From Ceratorhiza oryzae-sativae (taxonomy: Eukaryota; Basidiomycota; Agaricomycetes; Cantharellales; Ceratobasidiaceae), in contig JARWMV010000014.1 of NCBI GenBank assembly GCA_030998015.1, positions 124,001 through 188,000 on the forward strand: a DNA stretch of 64,000 nt, read 5' to 3'. Positions within the stretch are counted from its first letter, which is position 1, and each line of letters begins with the position of its first letter. Of the stretch, positions 23,619 to 33,920 are shown piece after piece. The notes beneath the pieces are model-generated. The model was not told where the DNA came from. It did no database searches and saw only the letters and a program-made list of their open reading frames with translations. Both the position numbers and the translations under genes were made by a program.

Positions 23619-25305
23619 ATGGCATTTTGGCTGCTCGCTATCCGCCCACCACTCGCGCCGCTGTGTGCCCGGCCGCTGTCTGTGTCTGCGCCTGCACTGG
23701 TCAAGAAGAGAATGCCGCCCAAGAAAGCACCCGCGCCGGAGAAAAAGGTGCTCCTCGGCCGCCCCAGCAACAACCTCAAGGTCGGCATCGTCGGTGAGTG
23801 GATAGGGCGAATGTCGGTCCACTCGCTCACCGCACCCCAGGCTTGCCCAACGTCGGCAAGTCCTCGTTTTTCAATGCACTCAGCAAAACAGGTCAGTACA
23901 TGGGCACATACACCATACCCAGCGAGGCTCACACCAAGGGTTGTAGACTTGGGCAAGGCCGCAAACTTTCCTTATGCGACCATCGACCCTGAAGAGGCCC
24001 GTATACCTGTCCCGGACGAGCGATTCATCTGGCTGTGCAACCTCTACAAGCCAGCATCGCAAGTCCCTGCATTCCTGACGTGCATCGACATTGCTGGTCT
24101 CACCGCCGTGCGTCTTTCCTGCGAGCATACAGCGTCCCCCCGATTGACACTCCTCACAGGGCGCTTCAACAGGAGCTGGTCTCGGCAACGCGTTCTTGTC
24201 CCACGTTCGCGCTGTGGACGGCATCTTCCAGCTCGTCCGGGCGTTTGACGATCCAGAGGTCACCCACGTCGAGGGAGATGTCGACCCGATTCGTGATATG
24301 GAGATCATTTCCAACGAGCTGCGGTTGAAGGACATCGAGTGGGTGGAGAAACACCTCGACGGACTGAAAAAGACTGGGCGTGGTTTGAGCAACACTAGCT
24401 TGGCCGACAAGGCAAAGAAAGAGGAGATTGTAAGTGGGAGCACGGCGATCGTTTCTGTGTGGCTTACATGCGCCATGATGCTCCAGGCCACCGTCGAAAA
24501 GATTCATAAATGCTTGACGGTCGACAAGAAAGACGTGCGAAAGGGCGATTGGACCAACAAAGAGGTTAGCTTGAATTGTCCGCTTTTCGTTGGTATTCTA
24601 AGGCGATCGCTAGATTGAAGTTGTGAACAGCCTGACTCTTCTGACTGCAAAACCAATCACGTACCTTGTCAACCTCTCCGAAAAAGACTACGTCCGCAAA
24701 AAGAACAAATGGCTTCCGAAGATCAAGGCTTGGATCGATGCCAACAACCCTGGAGACCCGCTCATTCCTTTTTCGGTTGAGCTCGAGGAGCGGCTGGCGC
24801 CCTTGTCCGACGAAGAGCAAAAGGAAGCCGAAAAGGAGGCTGGCGCGACGAGCGCGTTGGGCAAGATCACTCAGGCTGGGTACGCGAGCCTGGACCTGAT
24901 TCGGTACTTTACGTGTGGCCCGGATGAAGTTAGGGCCTGGACAATCAGGAAGGGGACGAAAGCGCCCCAGGCTGCTGGTGTTATCAGTGAGTAGATGTGC
25001 TGTCAACACGGCGGCTATACATGTTAATGATTTTATAGCTCGGACTTTGAGAACAAATTCGTATGTGGTGAAATCATGACTTATGAGGACTTGAAGGAGT
25101 ATGGAAGTGAATCTGCTGTCAAGGCTGTAAGTGTATACTTTCAGCGTTTAACATCCTGGTACTTACTGCTATGATAGGCTGGAAAACTCCGGCAACAAGG
25201 CAAGCCATATGAAAGTACGTATCATTCAGAAATTGGTTGGGCTTTCAGCTAATCGAATCATCTTCAGTGATTGACGGAGACATTGCATATTGGAAGTCTG
25301 GTTAG
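23619..25305 (+). CDS. OLA1: Obg-like ATPase 1 (OLA1/YchF)
   Basis: OLA1 is a conserved P-loop ATPase of the Obg family linked to ribosomes and stress. Visible elements in order are [20 protein letters not shown] (P-loop), [36 protein letters not shown] (switch II/G3), [29 protein letters not shown] (the OLA1-type change of the NKxD motif), and a C-terminal TGS domain with [14 protein letters not shown] and [18 protein letters not shown]. It ends [10 protein letters not shown]. The conserved start is probably [12 protein letters not shown] at 23712. An in-frame ATG at 23619 adds 31 residues resembling a mitochondrial presequence. At the junction near 24,986-24,989 the TGS reading frame is one base short, so an assembly deletion is likely. 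Confidence 0.92.
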
Positions 25306-25446
25306 GCCGTGTTTGTATATTCATTACGCAATACACTGAATACATATATGCCGTTGAGCACATGAACACTATCACCCCTAAAGCAACTGTTTGGCAAGGT
25401 ACACCGGCGCTTGACAAGTCGCCACCCCTTGCTGTTATCTACCATC

Positions 25447-25776
25447 ATGTCAACTTCACGAGAATCCGCCAGAGCGTCTGCTGCTCAACAAACTCTAGAC
25501 AGCGAGTCAATCCCTGGGCGAACGTGATATAGTTGGCTTACCTTGTTCGTAGCACTATTTGATATTTCACAATTATTGAACACGCAACTCGATCGCGAGA
25601 CCCTTGCAACATGTGTGTCCATGATTGAAAGTGGCGTTAACCCGGAAGCGCTAGCGGCAAGTGATTCCGTACTCTGTAGCCAATTACATCTCATTGAAAC
25701 CGCTGCACAGACGGTAATAAAGGAGTTGAGGAGGGAGGCAGCGACGCTCAATGCCCAAACCACGGAGCCGAGATAA
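25447..25776 (+). CDS. MZT1: MOZART1, gamma-tubulin complex recruiter
   Basis: This tiny protein (about 74 residues) binds the N-termini of gamma-tubulin complex proteins and recruits the complex to spindle poles. Exons 25447-25501, 25553-25656 and 25711-25776 give [58 protein letters not shown] and a short tail. This matches the family over its whole length. Both introns (25502-25552, gcgagt...ttcgtag; 25657-25710, gcaagt...gctgcacag) need GC donors. GT alternatives break the frame or meet stops. Confidence 0.9.
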
Positions 25777-26119
25777 ACGTGCCGACGTTCTAAAATCACG
25801 CGGAGGGCCATGTGTTAGCCTAGAGATACAGCCGCAGATGTGCTTTTTTGACGCTGCTTTGTCAAGCTCTTGGAGACATGTAGAATGATTATTGTTAGAC
25901 GCATGCGCTTGTTTTGTCCCCGGGGTCGATTGCACGAGTAAAATAAACAACTAGCTCGGATGAATCCGAGTGTCCTACCAAAAAAAGTCAACCCAAATTC
26001 ATCCAGACAGTGATCTGACACGACTTGGTAAACATTTCCCGCCAAGCCACGTGATCGTTTGTACTATTTACTCTTGTCCACGACCCGTCTGGCCACCGTC
26101 GGCGTCGAACACACTTGCC
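25777..26119. other. Intergenic, MZT1 3' flank and nucleoporin promoter
   Basis: No coding signal is visible. An alternating A/T and poly-A patch (ctaccaaaaaaagtc) lies near 25,975-25,990. Confidence 0.45.
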
Positions 26120-29100
26120 ATGTCGGACGAAATCCAAAAAAGCGAGGTAGAGTCAGATATCGTCGATGTGTCAGAAGTGAGCCAGTTCGATGAATACACC
26201 GCTTCCATGTGTTGACTGGTCTAAACCTAGTTCCTGTCTCTTAAACTCCTCGGCCGCGATGCTAAAGTTCGAGCATCGGACGCGTTTGACGCGACGCAAT
26301 GGGCAGGGAATAGCTCGTTATTTGCTGTGTCGAACAAACTTGGGTGGTTTGTAGCTGGGACGCCAACAGGTGAGTTACTGTCGCTGGTCTATTCAACTCC
26401 AAGCTTAGCCGCCTGCGCTAGGACTGGTGGCATCTCCCCTACGTCACCTTCGAGAGCGTCAGTCCATCACTCCTGAGGACGGCCCGACACCTCTAGAGCC
26501 TAAACGTACCATCGCAATTCGGGTGCTCCGTTCTTTGTTGCGTTTGCTGCTGCACACACCAGGGTCGTTGTGGTTGTTTATGAAGGAGATGTGTGGCGCC
26601 TGGATATATTCCATTCGGAGGATGTATGCAAAGATGGATCGGGCGATGTGAGTCCAGCTTGCTCCGTTGTGGGTGTCGGCTAAGCATGTTGCAGATCAAG
26701 CCACAGCACACATTCGCTCTCGGGAGAGAGGTGGTGATCGACATGCACCCAAACCCGAGCGAAGAATCTGAGATTGTTGCGCTATTGCGCGGGAGAAAAA
26801 GCAGCTCCTCATGCCTCGACATTATTAACGTCGTTTCTGCAACCCGAGTGACTTCTTGGGGCCCAGCGAACGTCATGGATGAAAACGCAACATTTACTTC
26901 CTGTAGGTGATTATTCATATTTTGATGTTCAAAATTCTTATCATCATACAGTCTCCTGGTCGGTGCGAGGAAAGCAAGTTGTTGCTGGGACACGGGGAGG
27001 CGAACTGGTGCAATTTACCCCTGAAGGCGAGCGTAAACAGATCATTTCAGCCCCTCCCACTCTGTCGGCCCCTCAAGCTGCAGTATCTGTCCTCTGGCTC
27101 GAAAACGCTGTGTTCCATGTCGTGTATGGCAACCCGAACTCTGACCCTTCGATCCGACTCACGAATACGAGGTATACAACATTATCTTTGACTCCAAGGC
27201 GAAAACTGCGTCCTACATCAAGTTTACGGACCCGGCTCCTCCGTTTGGGTTGGCTAGCCGCCTGTCGTCCCGCCATTATGCTCGCTTGGCAGGGTGGGAG
27301 CCCACAAAGCACCTTGTTTTTGTTGCTGATGGGCCATCTACCGACGTTGGGATTGTGGGGTGCTTAAACCCCAGTGAAGCACAGGATAAGAAGACTCCTT
27401 GGGCCACCTTGGAAGTTGATGAAACATCTCGCCTGAGCCTGCCTATGGACGACGACATGAATGAAACTTCGATCATGGGTCTTGACCTGGACCTTACTTC
27501 CACGAGGAGATCAGCAACTCAAAAGAGGCGGGGGACGACAGTGTGCCTTCGCCTCCTTCTCCCATTATCCACTTGTACACCTCTGCTGGGCTCATCATCA
27601 GCTATCACATTCTTAATTCTCGGGATGGGAAATATCCAGGGATGGGTGGTGTGACCGAAACGGTTATCTCACCCAGGCCGTCGACTCCACCAGCCGCACC
27701 CAAGCCCACTGGATTCGCTGGCTTTGGAGCTGGCGCTGGCGCGTTCGGTGCGACTACGACACCAAAGCCAACCACACCTTTCGCCCAACCTTCTACGACC
27801 CCCGCCTTTGGCGTGTCAACATTCGGCTCCACCACCCCAGCTGGCCCACCTACATTCGGCTCCTCTAGCTTTGGGACACCGGCCAAACCTACTATCACCT
27901 TTGGTTCGTCTACCACACCGGCCTTTGGCCAGCCATCAGCCTTTGGTGCTGCTAAATCTTCATCGACTACCCCAGCCGGTACACCAGTCTCGGGTGGTGG
28001 ATTTTCGGCCTTCGGAGGCAAAACGAGTGGATTCGGGAGTGTTGGGAGCACAACTCCCACCTCTGCTTCTACTGACAGCAAATCTGTATTTGGCAGCGGT
28101 GGCTCGGCATTCGGCACCAATACTTTCGCCTTTGGGGCTGGGTCGTCAGCGTTTGGTGCGACGTCGAGTGCGACAACACCCAAGTCGGCGGGCAGTGGGT
28201 TTAGTGGGTTTGGCACAACGGCACCCTCTGGCTTTGGGAGCACAACTCCGGCCCCAGTGTTTGGTTCAGCTACCATACCCCCAGCCTCCACTACACCAGC
28301 CTTTCCCCCTCCCTCTCCAGCGTCGACTCCTAAAAGCACAGCTCGAACTCGGAAAGATGATGATGATGCGGATAGCCCAACTGCACCTCACGAGCATTTT
28401 GGCCGACGATGAAGATATTCTAAGCCCACCTCGATCGCCGACCGCGGGCAGTGATGGCGGCTTCAACGTTGGCTCTCTTGATCTAGGAGGAGCAAAGAAA
28501 CCGATTCCTGGTCTCGAATTCAGTGACGACGAAGACGGTCCGGACCCGCCGAGACCCCATCCAAACCTCCTCCTTCTGCCAGCACATTTGCCGGATTCGG
28601 GAAGCCTAGCGCGTTTGGCAGTGTAGCAAGCGGGGGAGCGTTTGGGAGCACTTCAACCGGTGGAGCGTTTAGCGGCAAACCGAACGCCGGGTCTGGAGCG
28701 TTTGGGACCAAGTCGAGCACACCAACTCCCGGCTTCGGGTTCGGGTCCGGAAGTGCGAGTGCTAACAAGTCGGAAGGTGAGGCCTCCAAGCCTGCGTTTG
28801 GAGGGGGTTCGGCGTTTGGGAGTACCGCATTTGGAGGATCGACTTCAGGATTCGGAACAACTGCGTTTGGTGCTGCCGCTAAACCCGCTTCTACTGGGCC
28901 GGCCTTTGGCGCGACATCGACGCTCGGGGCTAGCACTACGCCCAAGTTTGGTTCCCCTTCTGCGTTTGGTGCAGCTGCCTCGGCTGATCCTCCCAAGTCG
29001 GGTGGCTTTGCTTCGTTCGCGGCTCCCAAGTCAGGTGAATCCAAACCTGTTGGTTTTGCTGGGTTTGGAACACAGGCGACTGGGTTTGGGGGATTTGGGA

Positions 29101-32100
29101 AACCCGGAGATGCAAAGGGTGGATTCCTAGGATTCGGGGATAGCACTAAGAAAGTCGAGGAAAAGCCTACCAACCAGGAACTGGGGAAAGAGGAGCCGAA
29201 GGAGACAGCTAAGGAAGAAGCTAAAGGTACGAGCAAAGATGTGCCGGCGCCACCCAAGGTATGTAATCTTGAAATCACTCTCTACTCGCGCTAAAGCAGC
29301 CAAAATTAGGACACTGTAACTCCCTCCAATCAGGAGGAGCCGACACAAGCGGTTACGGTGCCTTCAAAGAGCGCGTTTGAACTCCTGGTGTCCTCTCCGC
29401 CACCCAAACCTAAGGTGTCTGGCCCCACGCCTGAGCCTACGAAGCCCCCGGGTGACGTTCCGTCTAAGATCCCAGTTCCAAAGGCTACTAGTCCCTTTGG
29501 CTTACCACCCAAGCCTGAACCGGAAAAGCTAACGGCTGAATCAGAGACCAAGAAAGACCCGCCTTCGGAGAACACCACTCCCCCTGGGTCTCCCACACCT
29601 TCTCCGCCTGCCCCTAGCGCCGCGAAGCCAACCGCTCCGACTGGTTCCTCGCCGTTTGGTTTGGGCAAGCCACCTGCTAGGCCGTTTGGTAGTGCCTTCA
29701 ATTCAGCACCATTGAAGAGTTCCCCGCTCGCAAGCCCGCCTGTGACTCGTGAGGAATCAGCCAAGCCAGAAGGTTTTGCAAAGGTCGACCCTCCGGCTTT
29801 AGTGCCCAAGACCCCTTCTCCGTTTGCTCCTTCATCAGCTCCTGCCGCGCCCAAGCCTTCGACCGCTGGATTCTTCGGTTTTGGAAAGCCTCCTGCAGCA
29901 GACACAAAAGATAAAGATACTAAACCTCTGGGAGAGCAATGGCCTGGATCGTTTTCGGGGACTATGAAGGGCGTCGGACCTGCTTCTGTCACCTCGGGTT
30001 CCCCGCCAGTGCCACCCCCCTCAAAGCTCCAGCTGCTTCACCACCTACTGCTACGCCTACTGCCACTACACCTGCCTCGCTATTTGGGGCTACTTCCAAG
30101 CCTGGCGGATCATTTTCGTTTGCTACTCCTCCAGCTACGTCAGGCTCAACGCCTCTCTTTAGTGTACCCACACCCAAGGCTTCTGCTGCTGCCGTCTCGC
30201 CTTTGTTCTCCGCCCCATCCAAGCCTGCTCTCCTCGTTCCACCTGCTTCTGTTCCACCTGCTTCCGCAAGCCCAGCTGCATTCGCTGGCTTTAACCCCCC
30301 CGTCACTGCGGCTAATTCGAGCAAACCGACAGTTGGGTCTCCTTTCGCTGCACCTCCGAGAACAGCCGCACCAGCCTCCGTTCCTCAAACGCCCCTATCC
30401 CATGTAGAGGTTGAGTTTAATAAATTGCTAGAGCAGATGGGTCTCGAGTTTAATAAAGTACGTTTTATGAAACGAAATACCGACCCGATATTAATTCTAC
30501 ATGAATAGCTTCGTCAAGATACAGCTGTTCTTCGAGAACGACATGCTCAGAGAGCTCAAGCTAACGTTGCTGCCCCGACGCTTCAAAGCATATCCAGCTC
30601 TTCAAGGTGGAGCATGGGTGACTTGGCCACGTTACAGCATGTTACAAGCTTAGTTGCCAAGGAGGTTAACCAGCTTGAAGGGCTCAATCAGGACTTCTTG
30701 TCTCAAATGACAGAGCTACAGCCGGGTGCTGAGAAAGGTGCGTTGGCTTTAAAACAGTCGTGCATTATGTAGGAGTAACTTTTTTCTCAGTTCATGCCAA
30801 GAAAAGCGAGATTGCGCGATATATCAAGGCGAAAAAGGATCCCAAATACACCCGCCTTCTCAAGTCTAGAACGTCCAGTCCCGAGCACCTCGAGACCCAA
30901 ATGAAACTCCGAAAGTCAATTCAAGTCGTTCGTGACCGCACCCGCCAGCTGGAAGACTTTGTGGCCACGCAAAAATCCCGTATGCAGAAACAGAAACAAG
31001 GGAAGCGCGAGTTCAAGTACGTTTTCACTCGTCCTAATCGCTATCCGACTCGCTAACTAGTCATACAGAGTACCATCGCTGGATACTATCAACCGAACAA
31101 TGCGAAACATCGACACCGCTCTCGCACAAAAATTGGACGATATTGCCACACTGACAGCGCGTGTCGAGCGACTGAAACTCAAGGCCCCAAAGCGTAAAGT
31201 CTGGACTAATGGGATGGTGCCTTTAGCATTGCCCGCAGCGGAGAACGAGAAGGTCAAGCTCGCATCAGCTGCGGCGCTGAACGCAGAACGCACTTCAGTC
31301 CGCCTGAAGAATGCACTATTGCAAGCTCGGAAAGAAACTCCGTTGAATGCGTCTGCGGTTGGAGCTCCGGTTGAGCCAAAGCCGACGTCTCTCGCCAAAT
31401 TACTCCCTGCACCAACACCAAAATCCGCGCCTATCGCCGCGTTTACAGCTACCCCGCCCCAGCGCCAGTGCCAACACCTCCCATTTCTTCGCGCCGAAAA
31501 CCCCACTGTTTGCGGTCCCGCCAACGTCTTCATCCACCCCAAAGCAACCTACTACACCAGGATTCTTTCCTCTCTCAAAACCAGCCGCGCCAACCACACC
31601 TTCATTCGTACTGCCTGCAACCTCCACTACGGCCGTAGCCAACTTCTCTCCGCTCGGTAAAGACGAGTTCCATGTCACTGCAGGCTACGAACATAGCGCA
31701 CGGCGGAATGAGAAATCCCGTATGCATGGCTCGTCTGCCAAAGCTAAAACCCCATCACCCAGTGCCTCGCGCACGCTCTCAGACGTCAGTCCTGCGCCGC
31801 TTCCTCCCCTCATCCCCCCTGCCAAATCATTCTTCGGAACTTCTACACCAGCGGCTGTCCAGCCGGCCTACAACCCAATTCCATTCTCATTCGCTACTCC
31901 TGGCGGTGGGAGCGGGGGTTCACCCTCGCCTAGCCTTAGCTTTTTCAAGGCACCAGCTCAGGCAACCACCGCGACGGCCACGCCCAAGCTCCCACCTATA
32001 CCCAACTGGGGATCAAACAGCTTCACGAGCTCAGCAGGAAGCGTCCAGGATGTTAGTGTGAGCGCAAGCGAAGCGGAAGAGGCTGGCGAAGAGGAAGAGG

Positions 32101-32246
32101 GAGATGAGGATGAGGAAGGGGGTGAAGACGATGACGAGGAGGATGATGAAGATTGGGTGCCAGGAGAAGAGGATGATGATGAGGAAGAGGAAGATGAGAG
32201 CGATGGGGTTGACGAAGGGGAAGATGACGACCCAACCGTGTCATGA
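26120..32246 (+). CDS. NUP159: FG nucleoporin, Nup159/NUP214 family
   Basis: This is the cytoplasmic-face nucleoporin that docks the mRNA-export helicase Dbp5. The start is MSDEIQKSEVESDIVDVSEV at 26120. The N-terminal region has beta-propeller-like blocks: SSLFAVSNKLGWFVAGTPTG, FFVAFAAAHTRVVVVVYEGD, WSVRGKQVVAGTRGGELVQF and PIIHLYTSAGLIISYHIL. About 27.7-30.4 kb encodes a long FG-repeat region (AFG, GFG and PTFG units). A coiled coil follows from VEFNKLLEQMGLEFNK through ARYIKAKKDPKYTRLLK to RNIDTALAQKLDDIATL. After more FG-like sequence the C-terminus is a run of about 70 mostly acidic residues. The frame slips by one base at about 26514, 27151, 27503, 28385, 28550, 30015 and 31455. Domain order is intact, so I read these as assembly errors, not decay. 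Confidence 0.88.
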
Positions 32247-32387
32247 TTTTCTATTCAATGCTGGAATGTATCCTATTCTCTCGCTTGTTTCACGCCGACG
32301 TGCTCCTATTACGATTTATCAAAGAAATTCTATCCTACGAAAAACCCCTTGTGTAAACATTCTCAGATGCACCCTCGGGAGATACTC

Positions 32388-33445
32388 CTAGTTTTGCTGC
32401 TCTATAGCTTTCCTTGCAGCATCTAGCTGGAGATCTTCAACGACACACTTCAAAGACGTGCTAAAGTCGAGCTGATCAGCTGCCAAAGTGCCAAATGCCG
32501 GCTCCCTATCATACGCGATCTCCGCCGTATGTATCTAAGTACCACAGAAATAAGCCAGGTCATTGAATGCGTCAAACAGAGGTTGCTTACCAATATGTCC
32601 GCCGTTAGACCTTTTACGGGCACGGCAACAGACCTGAACCTATGCATGCAATAGTGGGTGCCCCGAATCCATTCACGATCATAGGGTTCCTTCGACAACT
32701 ATGTTGAAGTAGAGCGAGACCTGGAAAAAGGAAACACACACACATATACGTCACTCTCATAGGGCCACCCTTCTGTTCCACTCTCAGCGAGCGGCTCAGA
32801 CAACACGCCAGGTTGACGAACAAGTTCGGGAGATAACACAGCTTCTAGAGGGTGATCCCAGATGGCATCGACCTCTGCTTCATTCGCCTTGAGGGTTTGC
32901 AAAAACGAGGTGCTTGTAGCCCACGCGATAACTGGAGTAACGAGCAGTCGGAACTGGGAGATAAACGGCGCCAGGGTGGTCAGCACGTGAATCTCGGGGT
33001 GGTCGTACGCCAAGCCGACTTCTTCATGAGCCTCTCGGAACTGTGTGAAATGGTGATTAGGGGACAGTTACGACCTAGTTCATTGTATTTTGAATACTTG
33101 CCGCCGTTTTTATCATACTCGCATCTTCGGGGTCATATCGCCCACCGGGCAATGCGACTTGCCCCGGATGAGACCGAAGAGATTTAGATCGAGTGGTGAG
33201 GAGTACTCGGACATGTCCTCTCGTACGAAAAGCAACACAAGAACAGCCGCAAGCCTGTTCTGGGGGAAACTATTGCTGAAAAAAGAAAGAAAGAAAAAAT
33301 GCACAGTTAGAGCAACGTGGATCCCGCCTAGGTGCACTTGCCATTCTGCAGCCGTGAGCGCCGGCTTATGACTCGAGAGTCGGCGCACAAGTTCACGCTC
33401 GTCCGGGGCGATAGGCAGGGCCTCGATTGAGTCTGCGTCAAGCAT
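32388..33445 (-). CDS. Nudix hydrolase, CoA-diphosphatase type (copy 1)
   Basis: The family (yeast Pcd1, human NUDT7/NUDT8) hydrolyses CoA and related diphosphates, often in peroxisomes or mitochondria. The start MLDADSIEALPIAPDERELV at 33445 is my choice; open sequence upstream could hold another exon. Key blocks are RLAAVLVLLF, LLTTRSKSLRSHPGQVALPG, the Nudix box split by an intron (GGRYDPEDA...REAHEEVGL), LAPFISQFRLLVTPVIAW and DHPLEAVLSPEL, then REWIRGTHYCMHRFRS and IAYDREPAFGTLAADQ. The intron at 33270-33341 uses a GC donor (gcaagt), with alternative acceptors six bases apart. One base appears to be missing near 33,217-33,222. It is paralogous to the gene at 56.5 kb. Confidence 0.85.
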
Positions 33446-33920
33446 GTTCGGATCGAGCACTCGATCAACATCGTAAACATGAACCTTGATTGTGAGACGA
33501 TAATCCAGTAATTTCCAATGGCCTTGAACAATACTTCCTAAAGAAGTAAATAGCTGTTTGTTAGTTTGGCTGGCGCATACAATGAAAGTAAATGGACACT
33601 ACGCACTTCTATTGTCCAGAAACAGTATAGAACGGACGATGTACCCACCTGCATGCGAATATTGCAACAGTGGATACTTGGTACACTAGCCTACTTCCAG
33701 CTAACCGCGCCTCGTGCTATATGTTGCAATGCCCATCCAAATTTGTTGTTGGTAAAAGTATCATCGCACACATATCGAAGTTTGAAAGCAATTGATTGAA
33801 CTTTTATACAATGCAGCAACAAACGTAATTAACAGCGGTGGTGATAGTAGATAGACCTAACGAACGCAAACCCAAGAAAATTTTGCAGCCAGCGAACCCC
33901 ATAAGCCCTAGCAAACGCCA
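33446..33920. other. Intergenic between two minus-strand genes
   Basis: This lies upstream of the Nudix gene and downstream of the F-box gene. A frame just above 33445 on the minus strand (GHWKLLDYRLTIKVHVYDVD) stays open and could be a missed 5' exon of the Nudix gene. Otherwise I see nothing. Confidence 0.4.

Noticed and set aside
27605..28339. Long minus-strand ORF of 244 codons, Pro/Val/Ala-rich
   Set aside because: It is the antisense shadow of the FG-repeat region of the nucleoporin; repeated GC-rich codons keep the opposite frame open.
28520..29278. Minus-strand ORF of 252 codons
   Set aside because: Antisense to the FG repeats, with the same explanation. It has no start context or domain.
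29330..29992. Minus-strand ORF of 220 codons
   Set aside because: Antisense to the Pro-rich part of the nucleoporin.
26120..32246. Nucleoporin as a pseudogene
   Set aside because: There are several frame slips, but all domains remain in order with conserved sequence on both sides. Unrelated genes show the same kind of single-base slips, which fits assembly error.
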